Shown: positions 27,644 through 37,246, numbered from the stretch's first letter. The stretch: DNA of 64,000 nucleotides from Pacificibacter maritimus (GCF_003814915.1 NZ_RKQK01000005.1:1-64000); one strand, 5' to 3'. Translations and numbers: made by a program. The notes: generated by a model not told the origin, from the letters alone.

Positions 27644-28471
27644 ATGTCCAACGCACAGCTCGAAACCGCCATTGAAGCCGCATGGGACGCCCGTGACACG
27701 ATCACGTCCGCGACCACAGGTGAAACGCGTGATGCCATTGAAGCCACATTGAACGCGCTCGATAGCGGTTCATTGCGCGTGGCTGAAAAATTGGAAAATG
27801 GTGATTGGCATGTCAACCAGTGGGCCAAAAAAGCGGTCCTTTTGGGGTTCCGTATTAAGGACATGGAAGAGCACACAGGCGGCCCGCAAGGGTCCGGTTG
27901 GTGGGATAAAGTTGACAGCAAATTTAAAGGCTGGGGTGCTGCAGAGTGGAAAGAAGCAGGGTTTCGCGCTGTTCCAAACTGTGTCGTTCGCAAATCAGCT
28001 TACATCGCGCCAGGCGCAGTTTTGATGCCATCTTTCGTGAACTTGGGTGCTTACGTGGATGAGGGCACGATGGTTGATGCTTGGGCCACTGTAGGTTCAT
28101 GTGCGCAAATCGGTAAGAACGTACACCTCTCTGGTGGCGTGGGTATCGGCGGTGTTCTTGAGCCGATGCAAGCTGGTCCGACCATCATCGAAGACAATTG
28201 CTTTATCGGGGCGCGCTCCGAAGTTGTCGAAGGCTGTATCGTCCGTGAAGGATCTGTTTTGGGAATGGGCGTTTTCATTGGTCAGTCCACCAAGATCGTT
28301 GATCGCGAAACAGGTGAAGTAACCTACGGCGAAGTTCCTCCATATTCTGTTGTTGTCGCAGGTTCTATGCCGTCGAAAAATGGTGTGAACTTGTACTGTG
28401 CTGTGATCGTGAAGCGCGTTGATGCGAAAACACGTTCTAAAACGGGTATCAACGATTTGTTGCGCGACTAA
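27644..28471 (+). CDS. dapD: 2,3,4,5-tetrahydropyridine-2,6-dicarboxylate N-succinyltransferase
   Basis: Succinyl-CoA-dependent step of the diaminopimelate/lysine pathway. The 275 residues have an N-terminal helical domain and a left-handed beta helix of hexapeptide repeats ([60 protein letters not shown]). The ATG at 27644 follows GGGAGAC at good distance and fits the family length. The next succinyl-pathway enzyme, dapE, is 3 kb away on the same strand. A terminator follows. Confidence 0.96.
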   Translation: MSNAQLETAIEAAWDARDTITSATTGETRDAIEATLNALDSGSLRVAEKLENGDWHVNQWAKKAVLLGFRIKDMEEHTGGPQGSGWWDKVDSKFKGWGAAEWKEAGFRAVPNCVVRKSAYIAPGAVLMPSFVNLGAYVDEGTMVDAWATVGSCAQIGKNVHLSGGVGIGGVLEPMQAGPTIIEDNCFIGARSEVVEGCIVREGSVLGMGVFIGQSTKIVDRETGEVTYGEVPPYSVVVAGSMPSKNGVNLYCAVIVKRVDAKTRSKTGINDLLRD

Positions 28472-28485
28472 TATCGCATACCTTT

Positions 28486-28522
28486 TAAAACGTCCGCCAC
28501 TTGTGCGGGCGTTTTCTTTTTT
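28486..28522 (+). terminator. Rho-independent terminator after dapD
   Basis: AAAACGTCCGC and GCGGGCGTTTT pair (one G-T wobble) around the loop CACTTGT, followed by CTTTTTT. It separates dapD from the next small gene. Confidence 0.88.
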
Positions 28523-28537
28523 GGCGAGAGGCCGATC

Positions 28538-28888
28538 ATGACCGATAAAGTGAAAAAACCGTCCCGCCAAAAGGCCTACACGTTGCTTGTGGAAGTGGGC
28601 AGAAAAGAAGATGATGGTTTACCCAAAGGGGCGACAGGCGCCGCTTTGATGATTTATGCGTCAGGCGTGGATGAAGCCGAAGCTGTACGTGAAACTGTCG
28701 CTTTGCTCAAGCAAGCCGATTTAGCGCCTTTGGATGTGACGGGCTACGGCACGCTGGAAGAGCGCCTTGCCGAAGGTCACGATATTTCAGACGATGAAAT
28801 CGCGTTGATGCAACGTGCCCTTGACGAGAATTCTGTGGTCGTCGCGCAGATGACCCCTTTTTTCGGTGATGAAAAAAACGAAAGCTAA
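28538..28888 (+). CDS. Conserved hypothetical protein (116 aa)
   Basis: No family recognised. The protein is acidic and soluble, with an alternating pattern (AYTLLVEVGRKEDDGLPKG, ATGAALMIYASGVDEAEAV, NSVVVAQMTPFFGDE) that suggests a small alpha/beta fold. The ribosome-binding site GAGAGG lies 8 bases before the ATG, and the 3' end meets the convergent glutamate-receptor-like gene one base away. Real on codon and RBS evidence; function unknown. Confidence 0.75.
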   Translation: MTDKVKKPSRQKAYTLLVEVGRKEDDGLPKGATGAALMIYASGVDEAEAVRETVALLKQADLAPLDVTGYGTLEERLAEGHDISDDEIALMQRALDENSVVVAQMTPFFGDEKNES

Positions 28889-28889
28889 C

Positions 28890-29945
28890 CTAACGGTTTC
28901 CGAACCACTTTTTGTAGAGGCGATCATAGGTGCCGTTTTCACGCAGCTCTAGCAGGCTTTGATTGATATCCTCTGACAGCGGTGAATTGGATGGCAACGC
29001 AATCCCATAGTTTTCTGCCAAGAAAACTGGACCCACAAGTTTAAGGTCTGATTTCGGGTGTGTCTTGACATAGTATGCGAGAATGGGTGCATCAAAGACA
29101 ACGGCGTCGATTTCGCTGTTTTCAAGCGCGGTTAAAAGCTGTTCATCATCATCAAACCCGATAAATGCAAGGTCGCGCTTTGACAAAAATGCCGCTGCTG
29201 TGGACCCTTCGATTGTGCCAACACTTTTATCATAGAGGTCATTGATATCGGCTACATTCGCCTGAATCGCACCGACCGTCATAGCGGCTGTAATGCGGGC
29301 AACAAAAATCGAGACGAAGAACAAGGATGAGATCACGAGAAACACGCCGAACACGCGGCCAAGCGGGCTGCGCGGTTGACGTTCTTCAAAGCCGCCATTC
29401 ACGATTAAATTGAGTGCCCACCAAAACGCAGGAAACAAGGCCTCTTTGGCATTCAGGTCAAAATACTCTTGATGCTTGCGTTCCAAACGCCACATCAACA
29501 TGCCGCCCCCCAAAAGTAACGCGAAGGCACCGAGAATGGCCAGCATGAAATCCTTGGCAAATAGGATTTTCCAGATCGATATGTTGCTGGCTTCAGTGGG
29601 TGCTAAGATTTGCAGGCCTGCTTCGAAGATAGGTTGTGAGAAATCTAAAATCGCTTCGCGATTGGCCGTGATCGAAATATTTGCAATCGCTGCGTCCGCT
29701 TCGCCTTCGACGACAGCATCAAGCATTCCAGAAAAGCTGTCCATGCGATTGATCGTATAAGATAAGTCTAGATTTTTCGCGACCTCGCCGAAAAGCTCTA
29801 TGGAAAACCCAGTGTCTAGCCCATTCTCCACCATCGAAAATGGCGGGCGAGTCACGGTTGTAATTGTCAAATCCTGAGCATAGGCGCGACTTGTTATTAA
29901 AGCCCACAACATGAGCCCAAAATAGATGGCCAGTTTTAGTTTCAT
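28890..29945 (-). CDS. Prokaryotic ionotropic glutamate receptor-like channel
   Basis: 351 residues arranged like GluR0: signal peptide (1-23), first half of a periplasmic substrate-binding domain (25-120), membrane segment M1 (about 131-153), re-entrant pore loop (about 170-190, FPAFWWALNLIVNGGFEE), membrane segment M3 (about 194-222, FFVSIFVARITAAMT), then the second half of the binding domain to the end. The potassium filter TVGYG is absent. A simple amino-acid binding protein would have no membrane segments between the lobes. The start at 29945 has GGGGGA upstream. The ligand is probably an amino acid by homology. Confidence 0.85.
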   Translation of the reverse strand: MKLKLAIYFGLMLWALITSRAYAQDLTITTVTRPPFSMVENGLDTGFSIELFGEVAKNLDLSYTINRMDSFSGMLDAVVEGEADAAIANISITANREAILDFSQPIFEAGLQILAPTEASNISIWKILFAKDFMLAILGAFALLLGGGMLMWRLERKHQEYFDLNAKEALFPAFWWALNLIVNGGFEERQPRSPLGRVFGVFLVISSLFFVSIFVARITAAMTVGAIQANVADINDLYDKSVGTIEGSTAAAFLSKRDLAFIGFDDDEQLLTALENSEIDAVVFDAPILAYYVKTHPKSDLKLVGPVFLAENYGIALPSNSPLSEDINQSLLELRENGTYDRLYKKWFGNR

Positions 29946-29994
29946 AGTATCCCCCAACGCTTGGCGTATGCCACACACAGAGCGCCATAGGCAA

Positions 29995-31089
29995 TCACGC
30001 ATTAATATACCTGCCCGAAAGCAGCGCCGTTGCCTCATGACTAAGCAGTTTTCGCGTCGGCTTGGTGTCTATTTGATCAATCGCTACAGGCGATACATGA
30101 GAAAGCTGCGTGCGGCGATGTAGAGGTTTATCGCGTAAGTCATGCACGACAGACAAAGCATGCACTGAAATTCCTGCAACTCGATAGGCGAGATCGGAGC
30201 TAAAAAGCAATTGGTATCGCAAGGCGACAGGGGCGCCTTTTGACGACGCACGCGGTAAAAACGGGGCAATATGATTTGCGCGCAAGCTTACAAATTCATG
30301 ACCGAATTCGTATTCAACATCCACGCCATCGGTCATGATATATGTATCTTGCGATACAGATAAAGTTTGCGACAGGTTTTGGAATGGTCTGCGTAGATCG
30401 ACCCCTTGAAATCGGCCAAAGTTTGGAACTTCGGTTTTTATTAAGGCCACAACGGGGACTAAATCACCCGCATGGGTGACGACGAGATCCCCTGCTTTTA
30501 CTTGCTCGATAGGGGTCGGTCCCCATTCTGTTTCCACCAACGCACCTGCGCCCAATCCAGATCGATATCCGATGTTTTCGACTTTGGTTGATACGAAGAT
30601 AGCGCTGACCGCAGGGGTGACGACGGTGTCGTCCGTAGAGAATAAAATGCGTGCAAAGTCATCTATTGCAGACGGGACGGCGCAATCTAGGGTTTTAGAA
30701 TACAGTTGGCCTGACTTTAAATCTTCGGCAGACAGCCAGCTTTTCTGTTGGGCAATATCCCAAGAAAAACTGATGCGGATTGGCGAGTCTTTGACGCAAT
30801 CTGAAAGATCGAGCGATGACATCATCAAATTAACGCCCTGTTCACAGGCGACCCACAGGCGACCGTTCGGGCCCAAAACCATGTGAAGAGAGCGCCGAAA
30901 TCCTTGCCAATGTTCGTAATCGATAAGATCCAAGGGTTGGCTAAATTGATCAGGGAAAGTGGTCTCAATCACAATCGTGCCCCGCGGCATATTATTGCGC
31001 GGAATGACACCGCTGAACGGTGCGTCCTTTAGACCATTTGGGTCAAACACGGTTGATTGCGTTTTCGAACGCGCAGCAACCCAAGTCAC
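29995..31089 (-). CDS. Hint-domain protein
   Basis: 364 residues. The N-terminal 170 form a beta-rich domain of unknown function. A Hint domain follows (about 178-330): GALVETEWGPTPIEQVKAGD, VVTHAGDLVPVVAL, then LSVSQDTYIMTDG and FVSLRANHIAPFLPR. Stand-alone Hint proteins of this layout are common in Rhodobacteraceae. The usual nucleophilic Cys at the start of the domain is not present (SGLGAG), so self-splicing is unlikely. The start is GTG at 31089 without a clear ribosome-binding site. Function unknown. Confidence 0.82.
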   Translation of the reverse strand: MTWVAARSKTQSTVFDPNGLKDAPFSGVIPRNNMPRGTIVIETTFPDQFSQPLDLIDYEHWQGFRRSLHMVLGPNGRLWVACEQGVNLMMSSLDLSDCVKDSPIRISFSWDIAQQKSWLSAEDLKSGQLYSKTLDCAVPSAIDDFARILFSTDDTVVTPAVSAIFVSTKVENIGYRSGLGAGALVETEWGPTPIEQVKAGDLVVTHAGDLVPVVALIKTEVPNFGRFQGVDLRRPFQNLSQTLSVSQDTYIMTDGVDVEYEFGHEFVSLRANHIAPFLPRASSKGAPVALRYQLLFSSDLAYRVAGISVHALSVVHDLRDKPLHRRTQLSHVSPVAIDQIDTKPTRKLLSHEATALLSGRYINA

Positions 31090-31441
31090 AGTGAAGTCTC
31101 AGTTAAAGTTACTACGCCTGTCATGCGCATCATGTTGATGCGCGTTTTTTGTGTATTCCACATCTTCTCAACAGCCCCACACTGTTGGCAGATCTTTTAC
31201 TCAAAAACGTCAATCCGTTTTATGAATTTTATACTAATTAAAATGCTACAATCGTTCTGAGTTTTCTCAGTTCCGACTTAACCTGCCTACCTCTTTTGCA
31301 AACAAAAACACGTTTCGCTATTTTTGTTAACCTTTTCGCGCTTTCCTTGAGGGTAAGTTAACTATTGTTACCCTTGGGCCACAGGCTTGTGATTGCTCAG
31401 GTGCCTTTCACGGGGTAGTCCTATCTCAATAGGAGCTTAAT
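31090..31441. other. Gene-free A+T-rich region upstream of dapE
   Basis: 352 bases, visibly richer in A+T than its surroundings. It holds the inverted repeat at 31351-31373 and the dapE ribosome-binding site AGGAG (31430-31434). I see no convincing coding frame; it presumably carries the divergent promoters of the Hint gene and dapE. Confidence 0.6.
31351..31373. promoter_or_regulatory. Inverted repeat, possible operator upstream of dapE
   Basis: GGGTAA, 11 bases (GTTAACTATTG), TTACCC: a 6-bp perfect dyad whose spacer contains GTTAAC. It lies 69 bases before the dapE start and has no T-tract, so a protein-binding site is more likely than a terminator. Confidence 0.4.
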
Positions 31442-32584
31442 ATGACCATAGACCCCGTAGACCTTACCGCACAGCTTGTTCGCTGCCCATCTGTCACCCC
31501 CGATGAAGCAGGTGCTCTCTCTCTTTTAGAAAGCGTGCTCTCTAATGCTGGGTTTGAATGTACGCGGATTGATCGCAATGGCACGCCCAATCTTTTTGCC
31601 CGCTGGGGTGAAAAGGCAGCGCAGAAATCATTGGGGTTTAATGGGCATACTGATGTTGTTCCCATTGGGGACGCAAAAGCGTGGACCAAAGATCCCTTTG
31701 GTGCTGTGATCGAGGATGGTATTCTTTGGGGGCGCGGGGCAACCGACATGAAATCTGGCGTTGCGGCTTATGTCGCCGCTGCCGTTGATTTTGTGACCCA
31801 AACCCCGCCGGATGGCGCACTCGTCATTGCCATCACAGGTGATGAAGAAGGCGATGCCCACGATGGCACAATCGCTTTACTTGATTGGATGGATCAACAC
31901 GGCGAGCACATGACAGACTGCCTTGTTGGGGAACCGACTTGTCCAAGTACAATGGGCGAAATGATAAAAATCGGTCGCCGAGGATCGATAACTGGTTTCA
32001 TAACTGCGCGTGGTATTCAGGGGCATGCAGCCTACCCACATCGTGCAAACAACCCCGTTCCAGCGCTTGCGCGCTTGATCGATGAATTGGCGTCTCATCG
32101 TTTAGATGAAGGCACTGAACATTTCGATGCATCCACCTTAGCTGTTACGACATTCGACACAGGGAATCCTGCGACGAATGTGATTCCTGCCGAATGCCGC
32201 GCAACAATCAACATACGTTTCAATGATGCACATACAGCACAAAGTCTCGCAGCTTGGTTGCAGGCAAAAGTGGCCAAGACGAGCGAAGCGACAGGTGTTG
32301 ATATTACCATTGAAACGAAAACATCAGGTGATAGCTTTTTGACACCGCCAGGTGATTTCGTAGCGCTGGTGGCCAAAGCTGTCGCGGAAGAAACTGGCGT
32401 TACGCCGGTGTTGTCCACATCAGGAGGGACATCGGATGCGCGTTTTGTCAAAAATCATTGCCCTGTTGTTGAGTTTGGGTTGGTTGGTACATCGATGCAT
32501 CAGGTGGATGAACATGTATCCATTGATCAGATTACCACACTCAAAAATGTCTATTCACGCATGATTAGAGACTATTTTGCATGA
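31442..32584 (+). CDS. dapE: Succinyl-diaminopimelate desuccinylase
   Basis: Zinc M20 peptidase-family enzyme of the DAP/lysine pathway, 380 residues. Metal-site motifs: [13 protein letters not shown] near 65-77, [11 protein letters not shown] near 96-106, [12 protein letters not shown] near 129-140, and the C-terminal [11 protein letters not shown] and [11 protein letters not shown]. Start ATG with AGGAG upstream. The GNAT gene follows with an ATGA overlap, making dapE the first gene of a three-gene coupled operon. Confidence 0.96.
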   Translation: MTIDPVDLTAQLVRCPSVTPDEAGALSLLESVLSNAGFECTRIDRNGTPNLFARWGEKAAQKSLGFNGHTDVVPIGDAKAWTKDPFGAVIEDGILWGRGATDMKSGVAAYVAAAVDFVTQTPPDGALVIAITGDEEGDAHDGTIALLDWMDQHGEHMTDCLVGEPTCPSTMGEMIKIGRRGSITGFITARGIQGHAAYPHRANNPVPALARLIDELASHRLDEGTEHFDASTLAVTTFDTGNPATNVIPAECRATINIRFNDAHTAQSLAAWLQAKVAKTSEATGVDITIETKTSGDSFLTPPGDFVALVAKAVAEETGVTPVLSTSGGTSDARFVKNHCPVVEFGLVGTSMHQVDEHVSIDQITTLKNVYSRMIRDYFA

Positions 32585-33006
32585 TTATTCATATTCAAGA
32601 GACGGATAACATTCGTGATTGTCTCGCCTTGCGCATGACCGTGTTTGTTGAAGAACAAAAAGTGCCACAAGACGAAGAACTTGATGACTTGGATGACGTG
32701 AGTACGCATTTCATTGCAACGACTCAAGATGGAGTGCCTGTAGGAACCGCGCGGATATATCAGATCGGGGATGTCGGAAAAATTGGGCGCGTATGTGTGT
32801 TGAGTTCACATCGCGGGACGGGCCTAGGAGCGCAGCTTGTTAAAACCTGTATTGCTGCCTTGCGGGAAAAAGACGGTATTAAAACTGCAAAGCTGGGTGC
32901 GCAAAACCATGCGATCCCATTCTACGAACGGCTTGGATTTACCGTAAAAGGTGGTGAATACATGGATGGTGGAATCCCACATCACGACATGGTTTTATCT
33001 TTATGA
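32581..33006 (+). CDS. GNAT family N-acetyltransferase
   Basis: 141 residues of the ElaA/GNAT type. Visible motifs: [20 protein letters not shown] near the N-terminus, VGTARIY, and the acetyl-CoA loop [20 protein letters not shown] near 72-91, followed by [20 protein letters not shown]. It overlaps both dapE and the next gene by ATGA. Acceptor substrate unknown. Confidence 0.88.
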   Translation: MIIHIQETDNIRDCLALRMTVFVEEQKVPQDEELDDLDDVSTHFIATTQDGVPVGTARIYQIGDVGKIGRVCVLSSHRGTGLGAQLVKTCIAALREKDGIKTAKLGAQNHAIPFYERLGFTVKGGEYMDGGIPHHDMVLSL

Positions 33007-33593
33007 AGCCATTGCTGGTGATCATGCTCAAAGAACCGATTCCTGGGCGTGTGAAAACACGATTGGGTGCTGAAATGGGCATGGTGCAAGCTGCGCAGTG
33101 GTTTCGGGCACAGGCGTTATCAACTTTGCGTCGGTTGGATGACCCTCGATGGGATATCGCTTTGGCTGTTTCTCCTGATGTCTCAGGTTTGAAAAGTCGC
33201 TTTTGGCCGCAAAAATTTGTTCGCGTCCCGCAAGGGTCTGGCAACCTTGGTCATCGTATGAAGCATGTTTTCAAGACATCAAATAGGGTAAAGACCTGCA
33301 TAATCGGTGCCGACATTCCTGATATCAAGCCCCATCATATAGCAGAGTCTTTCGCTGCATTGGGCTCGAATTCTGCCGTGATTGGACCCTCGACGGATGG
33401 CGGGTATTGGTTGATCGGATTGCGTCATGGTCAGCATCTGCCATATACCCTTTTTGACAATGTACGCTGGTCTTCACCGCATGCAAAATCAGATACTATT
33501 AAAAGTGCTGAATCTCTAAAATGGACTGAGGTCGCCACATTGGATGACATAGACACATTGAATGATCTTGCGCGGTGGCGGGCCAGTCGTTGA
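33003..33593 (+). CDS. DUF2064 / TIGR04282-type glycosyltransferase-like protein
   Basis: 196 residues of a nucleotide-sugar-transferase-like fold. Typical signatures are MLKEPIPGRVKTRLGAEMG near 8-26, PQGSGNLGHRMKHVF, IIGADIPDIKPHHI and GPSTDGGYWLIGLR near 128-141. Members are often annotated as arsenosugar-type glycosyltransferases, but only a few are proven. It is the last gene of the dapE operon (ATGA overlap). Confidence 0.85.
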   Translation: MKPLLVIMLKEPIPGRVKTRLGAEMGMVQAAQWFRAQALSTLRRLDDPRWDIALAVSPDVSGLKSRFWPQKFVRVPQGSGNLGHRMKHVFKTSNRVKTCIIGADIPDIKPHHIAESFAALGSNSAVIGPSTDGGYWLIGLRHGQHLPYTLFDNVRWSSPHAKSDTIKSAESLKWTEVATLDDIDTLNDLARWRASR

Positions 33594-33642
33594 GCGACGG
33601 TTTGAGTGTGGTGAAGCGCTACAGAGCATGGTAGTTTAGATT

Positions 33643-35898
33643 ATGAGCAAAATCCCCACAAAGCAGGCGATCCTAGATTGGATTTCTGAGCACCCGACCA
33701 AAGCTGCCAAGCGAGACATAGCCAAAGCCTTTGGAATCAAGGGCGCGGCTAGAATCGACCTAAAGCGAATGCTGAAAGAGCTCGAGGCAGAGGGGCACCT
33801 CACCAAGCGGGTTAAAACTTATCGCGATCCCGACAAGTTACCGCCTGTCTCGGTTTTGGAAATTCTTGCGCCAGACACCGATGGTGATATTTTTGCGCTA
33901 CCGCTTGAATGGACTGGCACTGGGTCAGAACCACGCATTTTGATGGTGCTAAAAGAAAGCGATCCAGCCTTGGGTGCAGGCGAGCGCATCCTTGCAAAGC
34001 TTCAAGCCGTAAAGGCTGAAGATCACGCTTATCAAGCGCGTTTGATCCGTAAAATAGGCTCTAATCCAGAGAAAATACTGGGTATCTATCGTGCGAACGC
34101 CGAAGGTGGGCGTGTCGTTCCGATTGATAAAGGTGCAGGCAAAGAATGGCTCGTGCGCAATGGGCAGGACTATGGCGCAGAAGATGGTGAGCTGGTCGAA
34201 GCTGAGCAAACAGGCCCTAAAGATAGGATGGGCCTGCCGCGTGCCAAAATCATCGCACGCCTCGGAGACCCAACAGCCCCGCGTGCCGTTTCGTTGATTG
34301 CGATACATCAGCACAATATCCCAGACGCTTTTCCAGACAATGTGATCTCTATGGCTGATGCGGCGAAGCCTGCAGGACTAGCTAGTCGTGAAGATATGCG
34401 CGATGTTCCTTTGGTGACGATCGATCCAGAAGACGCACGAGACCATGATGATGCGATTTGGGCTGAATTAGATACTGATTCAAATAATCTAGGCGGCTTT
34501 ATTCTTTGGGTCGCGATTGCCGATGTTGCCCATTACGTGACCTCAGGATCGGCACTTGATAAAGAGGCTCGAACAAGGGGTAATTCTACATATTTTCCGG
34601 ATCGTGTTGTGCCGATGCTGCCTGATCGTTTGTCAGGTGATTTGTGTTCTCTTCACGAAGGTGTCCCGCGCCCCTGTTTGGCTGTACGCATGAAAATAGA
34701 TGCGCGTGGCGAAAAGATTTCGCATGAGTTCACACGTGGATTGATGCGGTCTGCAGCGTCGTTGAATTATCAAGAAGTGCAAGCCGCTCAAGACGGCGCG
34801 CCAAATGATACCTGTGCACCATTGATGGACACGGTCATCACACCTTTGTACCAAGCATATAAGGCTTTGAAAGTCGCACGGGAAAATCGCCAACCGTTGG
34901 AATTAGATTTGCCTGAACGCAAAATCGTGCTGGGCGAGGACGGTAAAGTGTCGTCGGTGGCGATTGCTGAACGCCTTGATGCGCACCGTATGATTGAAGA
35001 GTTTATGGTTCTGGCTAATGTTGCAGCAGCTGAGGAGCTGTTTCAGAAAAACCGTCCTCTTTTGTATCGGGTCCACGAAGAACCTTCGGACGAGAAAATG
35101 GAGTCTTTGCGCGAAGTTGCGCTAGGTTCGGGTCTAAATTTGGCCAAAGGTCAGGTTCTCCATACCTCACATCTAAATCGCCTATTGAAGCAAGCGGCGG
35201 GTACCGATCATAGTGAGTTGATTAATATTTCAACGCTTCGCTCTATGACACAGGCCTATTATCACCCTCAAAACTACGGTCACTTTGGCTTGGCTTTGCG
35301 GTCCTATGCGCATTTCACGTCACCAATTCGGCGCTACGCTGATTTGATTGTGCACCGTGCTTTGATTTCTGCGCATGGCTGGGGGGATGACGGCCTATCC
35401 GCTCACGATATTGAAACGCTTGAAGACACTGCAAAACAGATATCCGACACCGAGCGTCGCTCAATGGTTGCAGAGCGCGATACCAATGATCGGTATCTAG
35501 CGGCTTATTTGAGTGAGCGGCTCGGCACTGAGATGACTGGGCATATTTCTGGGATTCAAAAGTTTGGCGCTTTTATCAAGCTGGACGAAACGGGCGCTGA
35601 CGGCTTGGCTCCTGTGCGTTCGATGGGGTCGGAGTTTTTCCATTTTGACCCTGATGCACAAACGTTGATGGGGTCGAGTACTGGCATTACTTTGTCTATC
35701 GGTCAGCGGGTTGTGGTGCGGGTTGCAGAGGCCACGCCTGTGACGGGCGGGCTTGAGCTGGAAGTGCTTGAAGTCAACGGAATGAAAATGCCGCGAAGCA
35801 GTCGACGTGCACGTGGCAAACCAGCGTCGCGAAAGCATGCACGATCAAAAGCAAAACGGGATAAGATTAAGAAAAAGGTGTCGCGCAAGCGCAGTTAG
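33643..35898 (+). CDS. rnr: Ribonuclease R
   Basis: Processive 3'-5' exoribonuclease that degrades structured RNA and matures rRNA. The 751 residues show an N-terminal helix-turn-helix-like region, cold-shock-type domains, the RNB catalytic domain with Asp261, Asp267, Asp269 and Asp270 (DPEDARDHDDAIW), LRSYAHFTSPIRRYADLIVHR (in two parts) near the channel, an S1 domain (HISGIQKFGAFIKL), and a very basic tail (RRARGKPASRKHARSKAK). It is followed by the transglycosylase gene. Confidence 0.96.
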   Translation: MSKIPTKQAILDWISEHPTKAAKRDIAKAFGIKGAARIDLKRMLKELEAEGHLTKRVKTYRDPDKLPPVSVLEILAPDTDGDIFALPLEWTGTGSEPRILMVLKESDPALGAGERILAKLQAVKAEDHAYQARLIRKIGSNPEKILGIYRANAEGGRVVPIDKGAGKEWLVRNGQDYGAEDGELVEAEQTGPKDRMGLPRAKIIARLGDPTAPRAVSLIAIHQHNIPDAFPDNVISMADAAKPAGLASREDMRDVPLVTIDPEDARDHDDAIWAELDTDSNNLGGFILWVAIADVAHYVTSGSALDKEARTRGNSTYFPDRVVPMLPDRLSGDLCSLHEGVPRPCLAVRMKIDARGEKISHEFTRGLMRSAASLNYQEVQAAQDGAPNDTCAPLMDTVITPLYQAYKALKVARENRQPLELDLPERKIVLGEDGKVSSVAIAERLDAHRMIEEFMVLANVAAAEELFQKNRPLLYRVHEEPSDEKMESLREVALGSGLNLAKGQVLHTSHLNRLLKQAAGTDHSELINISTLRSMTQAYYHPQNYGHFGLALRSYAHFTSPIRRYADLIVHRALISAHGWGDDGLSAHDIETLEDTAKQISDTERRSMVAERDTNDRYLAAYLSERLGTEMTGHISGIQKFGAFIKLDETGADGLAPVRSMGSEFFHFDPDAQTLMGSSTGITLSIGQRVVVRVAEATPVTGGLELEVLEVNGMKMPRSSRRARGKPASRKHARSKAKRDKIKKKVSRKRS

Positions 35899-35936
35899 CG
35901 GTAAATCGCCACTTAAGTGTGACAGTGTTTTCCAAG

Positions 35937-35975
35937 CTCCACACCTTGCTCTACGATTTAGAGAAATGTGTGGAG
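35937..35975 (+). promoter_or_regulatory. Hairpin that covers the ribosome-binding site of the lytic transglycosylase gene
   Basis: CTCCACAC (35937-35944) pairs perfectly with GTGTGGAG (35968-35975); inside, CTCTA (35949-35953) pairs with TAGAG (35959-35963) around the loop CGATT, leaving an internal loop of four bases on each side. The GGAG at 35972-35975 is the only good Shine-Dalgarno for the ATG at 35984 (8-base spacing) and lies in the 3' arm. The geometry fits an RNA thermometer or other translational switch; there is no T-tract. Confidence 0.65.
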
Positions 35976-35983
35976 TTGTGTGC

Positions 35984-37246
35984 ATGAAACGTCGTTTAAT
36001 TATATCAGGCTTTTGCGCCCTTGTGATGGGCAGTCCTTCAAGTTTTGCGCAGTCGCAGGTGAATCAAAACATGCTTTTGCAATCAAAGACGGAAGGTCAA
36101 AATGTGACTGAGATCGCAACCAAGCAAGATCAAGCCCTGGCTGGCTGGATAGAGGGTTTCAAACAGCGCGCACGTCGATCAGGAATTTCAGAAACGACCC
36201 TAACAAGGGCATTTCGTCATGTTCGTTATGATTCCAGCGTCATTGCAAATGACCGCAACCAGTCCGAGTTTACAAAACAAATTTGGGATTATCTGGATAG
36301 CGCAGCATCGCCCTTGCGCGTCAAAAATGGCGCTGCAGCAATGCTTCGGCATAGTCGCGCTTTGGATAATGTTGAAACTGCATACGGCGTGGATAAACAC
36401 ATTGTAGCAGCGATCTGGGGTCTGGAGAGTGCCTATGGTGCGACCCGTGGAGATGTGCCTGTGATCCAAGCGCTGGCGACATTGGCCTATGATGGACGTC
36501 GCGGCAGTTTCTTTGAAGAACAACTTATAGCTGCATTAAAAATTCTGCAGTCGGGCGATACATCACCAAGTAACATGAAGGGCAGTTGGGCGGGGGCCAT
36601 GGGCCACACTCAGTTTATCCCCACATCGTTCTTGGCTTTTGCTGTTGATGGTACTGGCGATGGTAAACGTGATATTTGGTCTGATGATCCAACTGATGCT
36701 TTGGCGTCAACCGCTGCATATTTAGCACGCCACGGCTGGCGAAAGGGTCAACCTTGGGGGGTGGAAGTCCAGTTGCCCTCTGGGTTTGACTATGAATTAG
36801 CACGTCGTGATATGACACTTTCCCCAGCTGTTTGGGCGCAAAAGGGTGTGCGGGGTGTGGATGGGAAGGCGGTTCCAAATTACGGTCAAGGCGCAATCTT
36901 GTTGCCCGCTGGCGCCAGTGGTGCGGCCTTTATGATATTCGAAAATTTTGCTGTGATCGAACGGTACAACAAAGCCGATGCATATGTGATCGGTGTTGGT
37001 CACCTGTCTGATCGATTGCGTGGTAAAGGCCCGATTCAAGCATCTTGGCCAAGAGACTACCAACCGCTCTCTTTTGAAGAAAAGAAAATGATGCAGCGCA
37101 GTTTGAAGCAAAGGGGCTTTCTAGACGATAAAGTCGATGGCTTGATCGGTCCAAACACCATCAATGCGATCCGTGGTTTCCAGAAATCGATTGGCGTGAC
37201 GGCTGATGGGTATCCGTCGAAAACCTTATTGGCCCATCTGCGTTAG
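35984..37246 (+). CDS. Lytic murein transglycosylase with C-terminal peptidoglycan-binding domain
   Basis: 420 residues: signal peptide (about 1-22, ending SSFAQ); MltB-type SLT domain (about 60-325) with the catalytic Glu in IWGLESAYGATRGDVPV, and GSWAGAMGHTQFIPTSFLAFA (in two parts) in the goose-lysozyme-like fold; and a PG_binding_1 domain at the C-terminus (QRSLKQRGFLDDKVDGLIGP). It cleaves glycan strands with 1,6-anhydro products. The start at 35984 is set by the signal peptide and by GGAG 8 bases upstream, which lies in a strong hairpin; upstream frames would overlap rnr. Confidence 0.93.
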   Translation: MKRRLIISGFCALVMGSPSSFAQSQVNQNMLLQSKTEGQNVTEIATKQDQALAGWIEGFKQRARRSGISETTLTRAFRHVRYDSSVIANDRNQSEFTKQIWDYLDSAASPLRVKNGAAAMLRHSRALDNVETAYGVDKHIVAAIWGLESAYGATRGDVPVIQALATLAYDGRRGSFFEEQLIAALKILQSGDTSPSNMKGSWAGAMGHTQFIPTSFLAFAVDGTGDGKRDIWSDDPTDALASTAAYLARHGWRKGQPWGVEVQLPSGFDYELARRDMTLSPAVWAQKGVRGVDGKAVPNYGQGAILLPAGASGAAFMIFENFAVIERYNKADAYVIGVGHLSDRLRGKGPIQASWPRDYQPLSFEEKKMMQRSLKQRGFLDDKVDGLIGPNTINAIRGFQKSIGVTADGYPSKTLLAHLR

